A DNA stretch of 5,766 bases from NCBI GenBank assembly GCA_937928585.1, contig CALEZK010000189.1, forward strand, positions 1 to 5,766. The letters are read 5' to 3'. Shown one piece after another: positions 1 through 5,766 of the stretch. A program made the translations under genes and the position numbers. Source of the stretch: an uncultured bacterium. Lineage in GTDB: Bacteria > Hydrogenedentota > Hydrogenedentia > Hydrogenedentales > SLHB01. The notes below the pieces were generated by a model that saw only the letters and a program-made list of their open reading frames with translations, searched no databases and was not told the origin of the DNA. The first letter of the stretch is position 1; every line of letters begins with the position of its first letter.

Positions 1-2
1 CC

Positions 3-1283
3 GCGTACGAGCGCGCGCACAAACTGGACTCCGAAAATGCCGACCTGAAAATCAAGTTTGGGTGCGAACTCATCAAAGCGGGTCAGTACGTTGCCGCGCG
101 CGAACTCTTTCGAGAAGCCGCCGAAGGCGGCGCCCACAATGGCCTCGCCGTATACCTCGAAGCTGCCGTCCTGCCTCTAATCGACAAGACAGATCCCGAT
201 TACGATGGCGCAATAACGATCATTGCCCAAGGAAATGCCAGCGGCGATCGCGTAACGTTTCCCCGGCCCATGTGGTTTCCAACCTTGAAACGCGATGGCT
301 ATTGGTACGCGAATCTGCGCAGGCAAATGGTGCAACATTGCGGCGCGCCAATCGAAACGCTAACTGAGCGCATGTTGGAAGCAACCGAACGCGACTTGAA
401 CGAAAACCATGTTGATCAGGCAATCGCGCGCCTGCAGGCCCTCGAAGGCATGGGCCGCAGGATCGCCACGGGCGCCGCTGAACTGGAGACTACGCGCGAT
501 GGACTCGCCGGCGGGCTTCCGCAGGTCTATCTCGGCCTGCGAACCGTGGCGCTCGCAGTTGACGCGCGCGATCGCATCCTGCGCGTCACCGGCGCCTCGC
601 CCGACGAAGAGTTGGTTCGCCTGGGCGTTCGCATGGAAACCGCACTGCGCGAGATCGACGAGTTTGAGCAATCGCGCAGAATGATCATCGAGGACGAAGA
701 AGCGAAGTATCAGTTTCCTCTTCTACTCATTAGAAACGGACTTGCATCGCTGTTCATCTGCTTTCTCCTCGCATATGCTTTGAGCAAAATTATCGGTGGT
801 GGGGGCCCTGCGCACAACGTCCGCCACTCCCGTCTCGCGCTCATAGCCCTGTTGTCATGCTCAACAATTATTTTCCTCCTGCTGCTCGTCATCGCGATGG
901 TGCAACGCGCCTCTCTTGGAAACATGCCCGCGGCGAATACTTTTTCAGCGCTATGGTGGCTCAGCATTGCGGCCGGAGTACTTTTTGGCATCGTAGCGCC
1001 ATCCCTCACTTTGCCCTCCGTGGCAACTGTCTTACAACGCCTTCCCGCCGAACTTCGGACCGACGCGAAGCCTATACAACGAAAGTACCGAGCGGCCTAT
1101 CTGTCGCTGGTGAAGCGATACCTGGGCATTCAACTTGGATTGGCGATATGCGCCGCAGGCGCATGGGTGATCCTGTATCGGGTAAGCACATCGACCTACC
1201 CATGGATGTCTCGCCTGCTCGCTACCGGCATGGAAAGCAAGGAGGTGGAGCTGATACGCTCCATCCTCTCCGGTCTCGTGTAA
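3..1283 (+). CDS. TPR protein with four C-terminal membrane segments (5' end outside window)
   Basis: The reading frame is open from the first complete codon at position 3 to TAA at 1281-1283, giving 426 visible residues; the true start lies upstream. Residues 1-45 look like tetratricopeptide repeats: the end of one unit (AYERAHKLDSENADL), then a full one (KIKFGCELIKAGQYVAAREL). TPRs usually form protein-binding helical scaffolds. A mostly helical, charged region follows to about residue 235. Four hydrophobic segments come next, at roughly 242-264, 276-300, 313-336 and 373-393. The first two are joined by a glycine-rich loop (GGGGP). The ATG at 270 is an internal Met, because the TPR-like sequence continues upstream in frame. 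The protein is probably anchored in the inner membrane with the TPR part on one face. The downstream membrane gene starts 17 nt after the stop, so co-transcription is likely. I recognise no enzyme motif and no named family, so the function is unknown. The frame and TPR call are solid; topology is inferred from hydrophobicity. Confidence 0.85.
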   Translation, partial: AYERAHKLDSENADLKIKFGCELIKAGQYVAARELFREAAEGGAHNGLAVYLEAAVLPLIDKTDPDYDGAITIIAQGNASGDRVTFPRPMWFPTLKRDGYWYANLRRQMVQHCGAPIETLTERMLEATERDLNENHVDQAIARLQALEGMGRRIATGAAELETTRDGLAGGLPQVYLGLRTVALAVDARDRILRVTGASPDEELVRLGVRMETALREIDEFEQSRRMIIEDEEAKYQFPLLLIRNGLASLFICFLLAYALSKIIGGGGPAHNVRHSRLALIALLSCSTIIFLLLLVIAMVQRASLGNMPAANTFSALWWLSIAAGVLFGIVAPSLTLPSVATVLQRLPAELRTDAKPIQRKYRAAYLSLVKRYLGIQLGLAICAAGAWVILYRVSTSTYPWMSRLLATGMESKEVELIRSILSGLV

Positions 1284-1289
1284 GCCCTC

Positions 1290-1293
1290 AAGG
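1290..1293 (+). promoter_or_regulatory. Ribosome binding site (AAGG) for the small membrane protein
   Basis: AAGG lies 7 nt before the ATG at 1301, in the short gap after the TPR gene stop. It supports 1301 as the start, although the frame stays open much further upstream inside the preceding gene. Confidence 0.55.
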
Positions 1294-1300
1294 CAAATCA

Positions 1301-1645
1301 ATGGACAAACATACTCGCAGCGAACATCCCGATTCTCTAAATGCGTTGCTGGTATGTGCCGCGCTCGCTGTAACCTCGACAATTTCCCCTCCCGTAGTCG
1401 CGCTCCCCGCGCTCTTTCTCGCACTCGCCGCCTTTAGTTGGTGGTCCGCACGCCGGGTGTTTGAGGGCAATCAAAGTGCGACACCCCGCGCGCGAAGCCT
1501 CTGGGGCCTAGCCCCAAGCGTGATCCTTTTCCTAGTCGGATCCGTATCCGGACCCATGGCGCTATGGTGTTTTGTAGCCGCGGCAGGATCGTTTTGGTAT
1601 TGGATCTTAATCCGTTATCAGCAAAAGACTCCTGATAACGAGTAA
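1301..1645 (+). CDS. Small four-segment membrane protein of unknown function
   Basis: This is a 114-residue protein beginning MDKHTRSEHP. The ATG at 1301 was chosen because it directly follows the stop of the TPR gene and has an AAGG site 7 nt upstream. The same frame is open from before 857, but that part would overlap the well-supported TPR gene. Four hydrophobic stretches are visible at about residues 13-29, 31-49, 67-83 and 85-104, arranged as two hairpins. Arginines in the central loop (RR at 51-52, R63, R65) and near the C-terminus (R105) suggest that loop and both ends face the cytoplasm. No catalytic or binding motif is seen and I do not recognise the family. Close linkage suggests it works with the TPR membrane protein, perhaps as a partner subunit; that is inference. 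The last nine sense codons before the final GAG overlap a perfect inverted repeat. Confidence 0.8.
   Translation: MDKHTRSEHPDSLNALLVCAALAVTSTISPPVVALPALFLALAAFSWWSARRVFEGNQSATPRARSLWGLAPSVILFLVGSVSGPMALWCFVAAAGSFWYWILIRYQQKTPDNE
1613..1640 (+). repeat. Perfect 9-bp inverted repeat at the end of the small membrane gene
   Basis: CGTTATCAG (1613-1621) and CTGATAACG (1632-1640) are exact reverse complements separated by 10 nt, ending just before the TAA stop at 1643. In RNA this forms a stable stem-loop at the 3' end of the upstream transcript; in DNA it could be a dyad operator. The downstream bases (AGTAAATTGTTGACA) contain no T-run, so a classical intrinsic terminator is doubtful. The repeat being seen is certain; its role is not. 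Confidence 0.5.
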
Positions 1646-1711
1646 ATTGTTGACAAACAAGAGTTTCTAAGTTATTGAAATCACTGTAGTTGCTCCGTAA
1701 ATTTGACAAAC
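1642..1711 (+). repeat. Direct repeat GTAAAT(TG)TTGACAAAC, two copies
   Basis: GTAAAT at 1642-1647 is followed, after a TG insertion, by TTGACAAAC at 1650-1658. GTAAAT at 1697-1702 runs straight into TTGACAAAC at 1703-1711. The copies sit about 53-55 bp apart (roughly five helical turns) in the only AT-rich gap of the window. The second copy contains the -35 hexamer of the best promoter. They may be duplicated promoter elements or paired binding sites for a regulator, possibly the HTH-receiver protein encoded downstream. Confidence 0.5.
1650..1678 (+). promoter_or_regulatory. Possible weak upstream promoter
   Basis: A perfect -35-like TTGACA at 1650-1655 is followed, 17 nt later, by TATTGA at 1673-1678, which matches only three of six -10 consensus positions. 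This could be a second, weaker promoter for the regulator-kinase operon, or just the upstream copy of the direct repeat. Confidence 0.25.
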
Positions 1712-1732
1712 TGCGAAAACGAAAGATATACT
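1703..1732 (+). promoter_or_regulatory. Sigma70-type promoter of the regulator-kinase operon
   Basis: A consensus -35 TTGACA (1703-1708) and a -10 TATACT (1727-1732, five of six consensus bases) are separated by 18 nt. Transcription would start near 1739-1740, leaving a leader of about 76 nt before the GTG at 1816. It lies in the 170-nt intergenic gap and points into the regulator gene. It also argues against the upstream in-frame TTG at 1690, which would lie before the promoter. Confidence 0.7.
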
Positions 1733-1760
1733 TCCCTTTAGAAGGTGCTCAATCTGCTGA

Positions 1761-1797
1761 ATTTGGCCGACGCGTGGGACTTCTCTGTCCCCCAAAT
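1761..1797 (+). promoter_or_regulatory. Foldable 5' leader hairpin upstream of the regulator
   Basis: ATTTGG (1761-1766) pairs perfectly with CCAAAT (1792-1797). Inside it, GGGAC (1776-1780) pairs with GTCCC (1787-1791) around a six-base loop, leaving a nine-base bulge on the 5' side. The structure ends five bases before the Shine-Dalgarno. GTCCC can alternatively pair with GGGAT (1805-1809), which overlaps the Shine-Dalgarno, so two exclusive folds are possible. The pairings are seen directly; a regulatory role is inferred. It matches no riboswitch class I recognise. Confidence 0.4.
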
Positions 1798-1801
1798 GGC
1801 C

Positions 1802-1807
1802 GGAGGG
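1802..1807 (+). promoter_or_regulatory. Strong ribosome binding site (GGAGGG) fixing a GTG start
   Basis: GGAGGG is a near-perfect Shine-Dalgarno located 8 nt before the GTG at 1816. Together with the promoter it makes GTG 1816 a far better start than the in-frame TTG at 1690. Confidence 0.8.
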
Positions 1808-1815
1808 ATTATCTC

Positions 1816-2400
1816 GTGAGTGATCGCGAACAAAAAGCTTTTACGACTTTTGAAGCGGCAAAGATTTGCCACGTTACCCACCACAGCATTAAAAACTGGA
1901 TCAAGCAGGGCCTGATTAAGGCCTCGCGCACGCCCGGTGGCCACTATCGAATCCTCGAAGAAGACCTCGATTCGTTTCGCGAACAGTACGACATGTTTCC
2001 GCGCGACAAGGGCGCGAACCGCCGCCGCGTGATGATTGTCGACGACGATCCCGACGCACTCGCCCTGATGGAAAAAATCCTGACCGATGAAGGCTTCGAG
2101 CTCATCAAGGTCAGCAATGCGACCGAAGTCGGCTTGAAAGCCGCCCAGTTGTCACCCGACCTGATTTTGTTAGACTTTCTCATGCCGGAGATCAACGGCT
2201 TCGAAGTCTGCAAGGCCCTGCGCGAGAACGAGCTCACGCGCGGCACGCCAATCATGGCGGTCACGTGTTTGTCCAAGGAACAGGACATCGAGCGCATTTT
2301 CTCTTGCGGCGCCGATGAGTATCTTCCAAAGCCGTTTAAGGTCGATCAGATGCTGGACAAGGTGCGCGAGCTATTGGGCCGCGGACGCATCGTCGAGTAA
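1816..2400 (+). CDS. Response regulator with N-terminal MerR/excisionase-type HTH and C-terminal receiver
   Basis: This is a 194-residue protein starting at GTG. Residues 9-55 form a MerR/excisionase-like winged helix-turn-helix: FTTFEAAKICHV, then the helix HHSIKNWIKQGLI, then the wing SRTPGGHYRI, close to the RxPGGHRRY signature of that class. Residues 70-190 are a complete receiver domain with the acidic cluster D76-D78, phospho-acceptor D120 (in LILLDFLMP), switch T150 and invariant K172 followed by P173. All key phosphorylation residues are present. The order is the reverse of the usual receiver-first response regulator, and there is no long MerR dimerisation helix or effector domain. 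The receiver probably controls dimerisation or DNA binding. The kinase gene starts 24 nt after the stop with its own strong Shine-Dalgarno, so this is almost certainly its cognate regulator, acting in the cytoplasm as a DNA-binding protein. Targets are unknown; autoregulation through the upstream repeats is plausible. The family call is secure; the exact HTH subfamily is less so. Confidence 0.93.
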   Translation: MSDREQKAFTTFEAAKICHVTHHSIKNWIKQGLIKASRTPGGHYRILEEDLDSFREQYDMFPRDKGANRRRVMIVDDDPDALALMEKILTDEGFELIKVSNATEVGLKAAQLSPDLILLDFLMPEINGFEVCKALRENELTRGTPIMAVTCLSKEQDIERIFSCGADEYLPKPFKVDQMLDKVRELLGRGRIVE

Positions 2401-2424
2401 CCACCGGCTTTTTGAGGAGTCGTC

Positions 2425-5400
2425 ATGCCTCCGGGCACGCCACGCCGTGGAATCGAACGGAAGATTCTCAGGCAAATTCTGTACGTCGCTATTCTTCCGC
2501 TCGTCATTGCGATCGTCGTGGGTATCTGGGTTGCCAGAAGCAACCAGGCCAATTCGGTCAAACAGACGCTCGGAGTCGCCGCGCAAAAAACGTCCGGCGG
2601 TTTGCGCATCGCCGCGAATGCCCACCGAAACGCGCTCCAGAAACTCGCCAATGATCCTCAGATAATAGGCGCACTCGTCCCAACGCGTGGCAAGCCTGCC
2701 ATCCTCGAGTCTGAGTATGCGCTCGAACTGCTCAACGAACGCCTCAAGGCGCAATCCGCTGCAGAGCTTCCCGGAAGCCTGCCGTCCGTCTTCGCCTTGT
2801 ACGATGTCGACGGCAACCTCATCACCAGCACGGACGGTCTCCACGAGCGCGCGCGAATTCCCCATCCCGAATGGCAAACAACCCTGACCGGTCCGGATTT
2901 CGTGGACCTCGAGTTCGACAGAGACAAGGGCAAGTACGTCGCGCAAACCGCCGCGCCGGTAATGTCTCCTGCCACCAATCAGCGCATCGGCTACGTCTCC
3001 GAAGTTTTCGACATCGATACGCTCATGAAATTCGGGCTCGGCTTCGACCCATATCGGAAGCTGCCATTACCGGAGGAGGACTACCACCTCGTCTTCGAGA
3101 CCGGCAATGCGCGCATGTTTGCAAGCCGCCTCGAAGAATCCGCTGATGATGCAAATCCCCAATTGACGTGGGAGCCATTGTCCCCCGAGTTCTCCGCAAA
3201 AATGCTGGACCCCGTGCGCGGCGTAACCGGCACGGTGGAAACCGATCAACTGTTCGCCGGTAGTCCGGAAAGCGAAACCTTCGTCGCGTACGACCGAATC
3301 TTCGACGCCTATCCGATGTATGTGATGGTCACGCGTTCCGCTTCGTCCATCTACGCGCCAATCTGGAAATGGTCGATTATCAGCGTTACCGCATGCGCAA
3401 TCTTCATCGCGGGCCTTTGGCTCTACGCCTACCAGAAAGTGCACAACGACATCGTGCGCCCGGTCTTGCTCTTGAATGAGGGCGCGCAGATTATCGAGCA
3501 GGGCGACCTCGAACTGAAGCTCAAGATCGGCACGGGCGACGAAATTGAAGAACTCGCCATGTCCTTCAACAAAATGGCATTGGCCCTGAAGCGCAACATC
3601 CGCCAGCTCGAAGAATCCGAAGAAAAATACCGCGGCCTCATCAACTCCATGCGGGACGGTATCTTTCAAACAGATCCTCAGGGTGTCATCGGTTTCGTGA
3701 ATCCTTCTGGCGCGGATATCATCGGCTTCGAAAGCCAGGATGAAGCCGTCGGCAAAAACATCAGGAGTCTGTTCCACGAATCCGAAGACATGCAAGAGTT
3801 TTTCGAGGAACTGAACGAGAAAGGCTTTGTCGAACGTTCGCGCATCTGGATGCAACACGAGGATGGCCGCGCCATTTGCGTCGAGCTTTCCGGAAACCTC
3901 ATGCACGACGAGGAAGGCAAGGTTATCGGCGTCGAAGGTCTGTTCCGCGATGTGACGAAAAACATCCGCCTCGAACGCGACGCCCGCGAACGCGCCGAGC
4001 GCCTCGCGGTAATCAGTCAGATCGCCAACGTCATCAATTCCAGTCTCGAAGCGGGTCGGCTATACGAAAGCCTTGTCGTCGAAGTAAAGAAGATGGTCGA
4101 TTTCGACTATGCCGAGCTTGCCCTGCTTGATGACGCCGGCACGCTCTTCCACACGCAGGCACTCTGGCCGGAGCATGACAGTCCCCAGCGTGAAACGCAT
4201 ATCGACGATGTGAAGTGTTGTTCCTCGTGGGTCGTTAAAAATCGTGAATCGCTCGTAGTCGGAAATCTTGAGTCCCCCGACTGCGAATATGCGGAGTACT
4301 TCCCGCCCGGATTGCACTCGTGCCTGTGCGTGCCGCTGTACGCCACCGGCCGTATCCTCGGAACGCTGAATCTCGGCGCGGAGCGCCTGGACGCCTACAC
4401 GCAGCATGATGTCGATGTGCTCCAGCAAATGGCGCCCCATGTCGCCGTCGCAATTCGAAATGCGCATCTCCTCGAGAACCTGCAGCAGTCACTCGAAGAA
4501 GTCACTCTCGCGCGCGAAAAGCTGCATGAAGCCAATGAAGAACTCAAAACACTCGACGAAATGAAGACGAACCTGCTTTCCAACGTCTCCCATGAACTTC
4601 GCACGCCCCTCGTCTCTGTCATGGGATATACCGACATGATCGTGAACGGGAAAGCCGGCCCGGTGAACGCCGAACAGCGCGAGTACCTCGGAATCAGCCT
4701 TCGCAACATCGAGAAACTGGTTACGCTAATCGAGAACCTGCTCGACTTCTCGCGCCTCCACCGCGGCACCGAGACGCTGGTCTTCGACGAATTTGATCTC
4801 AGGGAATGCGCTCGCGCAAGTATGCAGATTGTTCAACCCGTTGCAGACAGCCGCGGAATTGTTCTCGAGCTGGTCGCTCCCGAAGAACCGGTCCTGGTCG
4901 AAGGCGACAAGAGCAAACTGGGCCAAGTGTTTACCAATCTCCTTTCTAACGCGGTAAAGTTTAACAGCGCGGAAGGTAAAGTAACTGTCGGAATAGAAGT
5001 AAAGGATGACAACGTACAGACCGTCGTTCAGGATACCGGCATTGGAATTCCTGAGGAAGCACTCGACAAAGTGTTTACCCGTTTCTACCAGTACGACAGT
5101 TCCTCCACCAGAAAATACGGCGGTACCGGAATCGGTTTGTCAATCGCTCAAGACATTGCGCGCTTGCACGGAACCCGCATCACCGTGACCAGCGAAGTCG
5201 GCAAGGGTAGCACTTTCCGGTTCGTGCTGCCGCTGGCCGGCGCTAGAAAAACCGAAGCCCGCGACCTCGATACCGACGGCGCGACGCCCGGCACCCGCCT
5301 GTTGGTCGAACTCGTGACGCAAGATAGGGCGCTGAGCGCACAAGTCCGCACCTTGCTGATGTCGGAAGGAATGGACGTTATTCATGCCCTCGATGCCGCG

Positions 5401-5766
5401 CACGCCATTACCCTCGCGCAACGACACAGCCCGGACTGTTTGCTCGCCGACCTTGGCGCCGATGATGAAGCGGATTCCAGCCCCTTGATGGACGCCCTCT
5501 TGGCGGACAAGTACGCAGGTGAAATTCCAATCATTATCCTGACCAGTGACGACGAACTTTACGCCAAGTACCGCGCGCTCGCCGCCGCGCGCGTGAAACG
5601 CAGCTTCCGCAAGAGTTCACTGTTGAGCGGTATCCAGTATGCTCTCGGTCAGCACCTCGCCACCGGAGAACCGCTGGGCACAAAAATACTCTGTGTCGAC
5701 GACGATGCCGAAATCCTCCAGTTCATTGCGCGCTGCCTCGAAGGCGAAGGCTACGAAGTTATAACC
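2425..5766 (+). CDS. Membrane hybrid sensor histidine kinase, Cache-like/HAMP/PAS/GAF/HisKA/HATPase/REC/REC (3' end outside window)
   Basis: The ATG at 2425 follows GAGGAG (2414-2419) by 5 nt, and the frame stays open to the window edge: 1114 residues, C-terminus missing. In order: TM1 about 18-37; an extracytoplasmic region about 38-312 resembling a double Cache sensor (ALYDVDGNLITSTD, then APV...GYVSEVFDIDTL); TM2 about 314-335; HAMP about 338-392 (P346, D372-E373); PAS about 395-512; GAF about 530-685 with cysteines 598, 599, 620, 633 and 635; a coiled linker about 686-712; HisKA with H723 in SHELRTP; HATPase with N838/N842, DTGIGIP (870-876), F-box around 884-887, GGTGIGL (899-905) and GKGSTF. 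A receiver at about 957-1078 keeps D1009 and T1040 but lacks the acidic pair and has RSF in place of KPF. A second receiver begins at 1087 with DDD at 1092-1094 and is cut off. The enzyme should autophosphorylate H723 with ATP at the inner membrane and signal to the HTH-receiver protein encoded just upstream. The ligand is unknown. Confidence 0.95.
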   Translation, partial: MPPGTPRRGIERKILRQILYVAILPLVIAIVVGIWVARSNQANSVKQTLGVAAQKTSGGLRIAANAHRNALQKLANDPQIIGALVPTRGKPAILESEYALELLNERLKAQSAAELPGSLPSVFALYDVDGNLITSTDGLHERARIPHPEWQTTLTGPDFVDLEFDRDKGKYVAQTAAPVMSPATNQRIGYVSEVFDIDTLMKFGLGFDPYRKLPLPEEDYHLVFETGNARMFASRLEESADDANPQLTWEPLSPEFSAKMLDPVRGVTGTVETDQLFAGSPESETFVAYDRIFDAYPMYVMVTRSASSIYAPIWKWSIISVTACAIFIAGLWLYAYQKVHNDIVRPVLLLNEGAQIIEQGDLELKLKIGTGDEIEELAMSFNKMALALKRNIRQLEESEEKYRGLINSMRDGIFQTDPQGVIGFVNPSGADIIGFESQDEAVGKNIRSLFHESEDMQEFFEELNEKGFVERSRIWMQHEDGRAICVELSGNLMHDEEGKVIGVEGLFRDVTKNIRLERDARERAERLAVISQIANVINSSLEAGRLYESLVVEVKKMVDFDYAELALLDDAGTLFHTQALWPEHDSPQRETHIDDVKCCSSWVVKNRESLVVGNLESPDCEYAEYFPPGLHSCLCVPLYATGRILGTLNLGAERLDAYTQHDVDVLQQMAPHVAVAIRNAHLLENLQQSLEEVTLAREKLHEANEELKTLDEMKTNLLSNVSHELRTPLVSVMGYTDMIVNGKAGPVNAEQREYLGISLRNIEKLVTLIENLLDFSRLHRGTETLVFDEFDLRECARASMQIVQPVADSRGIVLELVAPEEPVLVEGDKSKLGQVFTNLLSNAVKFNSAEGKVTVGIEVKDDNVQTVVQDTGIGIPEEALDKVFTRFYQYDSSSTRKYGGTGIGLSIAQDIARLHGTRITVTSEVGKGSTFRFVLPLAGARKTEARDLDTDGATPGTRLLVELVTQDRALSAQVRTLLMSEGMDVIHALDAAHAITLAQRHSPDCLLADLGADDEADSSPLMDALLADKYAGEIPIIILTSDDELYAKYRALAAARVKRSFRKSSLLSGIQYALGQHLATGEPLGTKILCVDDDAEILQFIARCLEGEGYEVIT

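Noticed and set aside
62..367. Arg-rich 101-codon frame on the plus strand
   Set aside because: Arginine- and serine-rich shadow of the TPR gene in a shifted frame, with no domain-like sequence.
857..1300. Upstream extension of the small membrane protein frame to 857
   Set aside because: It would overlap the membrane segments of the TPR protein in another frame and reads as low-quality sequence. The ATG at 1301 has a ribosome site and directly follows the previous stop.
1613..1665. Intrinsic terminator after the small membrane gene
   Set aside because: The 9-bp hairpin is real, but it is not followed by a T-run and its stem is only moderately GC-rich, so I list it as an inverted repeat only.
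1690..1815. N-terminal extension of the HTH-receiver protein from TTG at 1690
   Set aside because: The promoter at 1703-1732 would be inside the gene, and GTG 1816 has a near-perfect Shine-Dalgarno at the right distance. The HTH domain starts shortly after 1816.
3067..3906. 279-codon open frame on the minus strand
   Set aside because: It lies wholly antisense to the sensor kinase, whose Cache, HAMP and PAS sequence is unmistakable here. Its translation shows no coherent domain; it is a by-product of GC-biased codons.
5287..5658. Frameshift as the cause of the odd first receiver
   Set aside because: The frame continues cleanly through the domain into a canonical second receiver, and receiver-like strands with D1009 and T1040 are in frame, so the loss looks like substitution rather than a shift.
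1..5766. Mobile element, phage, CRISPR or toxin-antitoxin system
   Set aside because: No transposase, integrase, terminal repeats, regularly spaced repeats or toxin-like small gene pairs are visible. The excisionase-like HTH belongs to a response regulator, not to a phage module.

Overview
The window is a GC-rich, protein-dense bacterial stretch. All genes read on the + strand, with GC-ending codons in the coding parts and one clearly AT-richer gap. It looks like a chromosomal signal-transduction locus from an environmental bacterium with a large two-component repertoire. The host cannot be named from the sequence. DNA-binding-domain-first response regulators next to multi-domain hybrid kinases are familiar from deltaproteobacterial/myxobacterial, planctomycete-like and related lineages, and that is only a weak guess. 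I see no mobile element, phage gene, CRISPR array, tRNA or rRNA.

Layout. (1) Positions 1-1645 hold two closely spaced genes that probably share a transcript. The first is the 3' part of a TPR protein whose C-terminal half has four membrane segments; it begins before the window. The second is a 114-residue, four-segment membrane protein starting 17 nt after it. Neither has a recognisable function. (2) Positions 1646-1815 are a 170-nt regulatory gap. It holds a repeated GTAAAT...TTGACAAAC element, a strong sigma70-type promoter (TTGACA, 18 nt, TATACT), a leader that can fold into a hairpin, and a good Shine-Dalgarno in front of a GTG start. (3) Positions 1816-2400 encode a 194-residue regulator with an N-terminal MerR/excisionase-type winged HTH and a C-terminal receiver domain. 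(4) From 2425 to the window edge, after a 24-nt gap and a strong Shine-Dalgarno, runs the first 1114 residues of a membrane hybrid sensor histidine kinase. Its order is TM, Cache-like sensor, TM, HAMP, PAS, GAF, HisKA, HATPase, a degenerate receiver, then the start of a canonical receiver.

How it fits together. The regulator and kinase form an obvious two-gene operon driven by the promoter in the gap. The simplest model is that the extracytoplasmic sensor, together with the PAS and cysteine-rich GAF domains, controls autophosphorylation of His723. Phosphate then passes to Asp120 of the HTH-receiver protein, directly or through the C-terminal receiver. No HPt domain is visible. The most notable points are the reversed HTH-receiver regulator, the receiver lacking its acidic pair inside the kinase, the cysteine cluster in the GAF domain, and the repeats and foldable leader in the regulator's upstream region. 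Nothing here proves a wholly new system.
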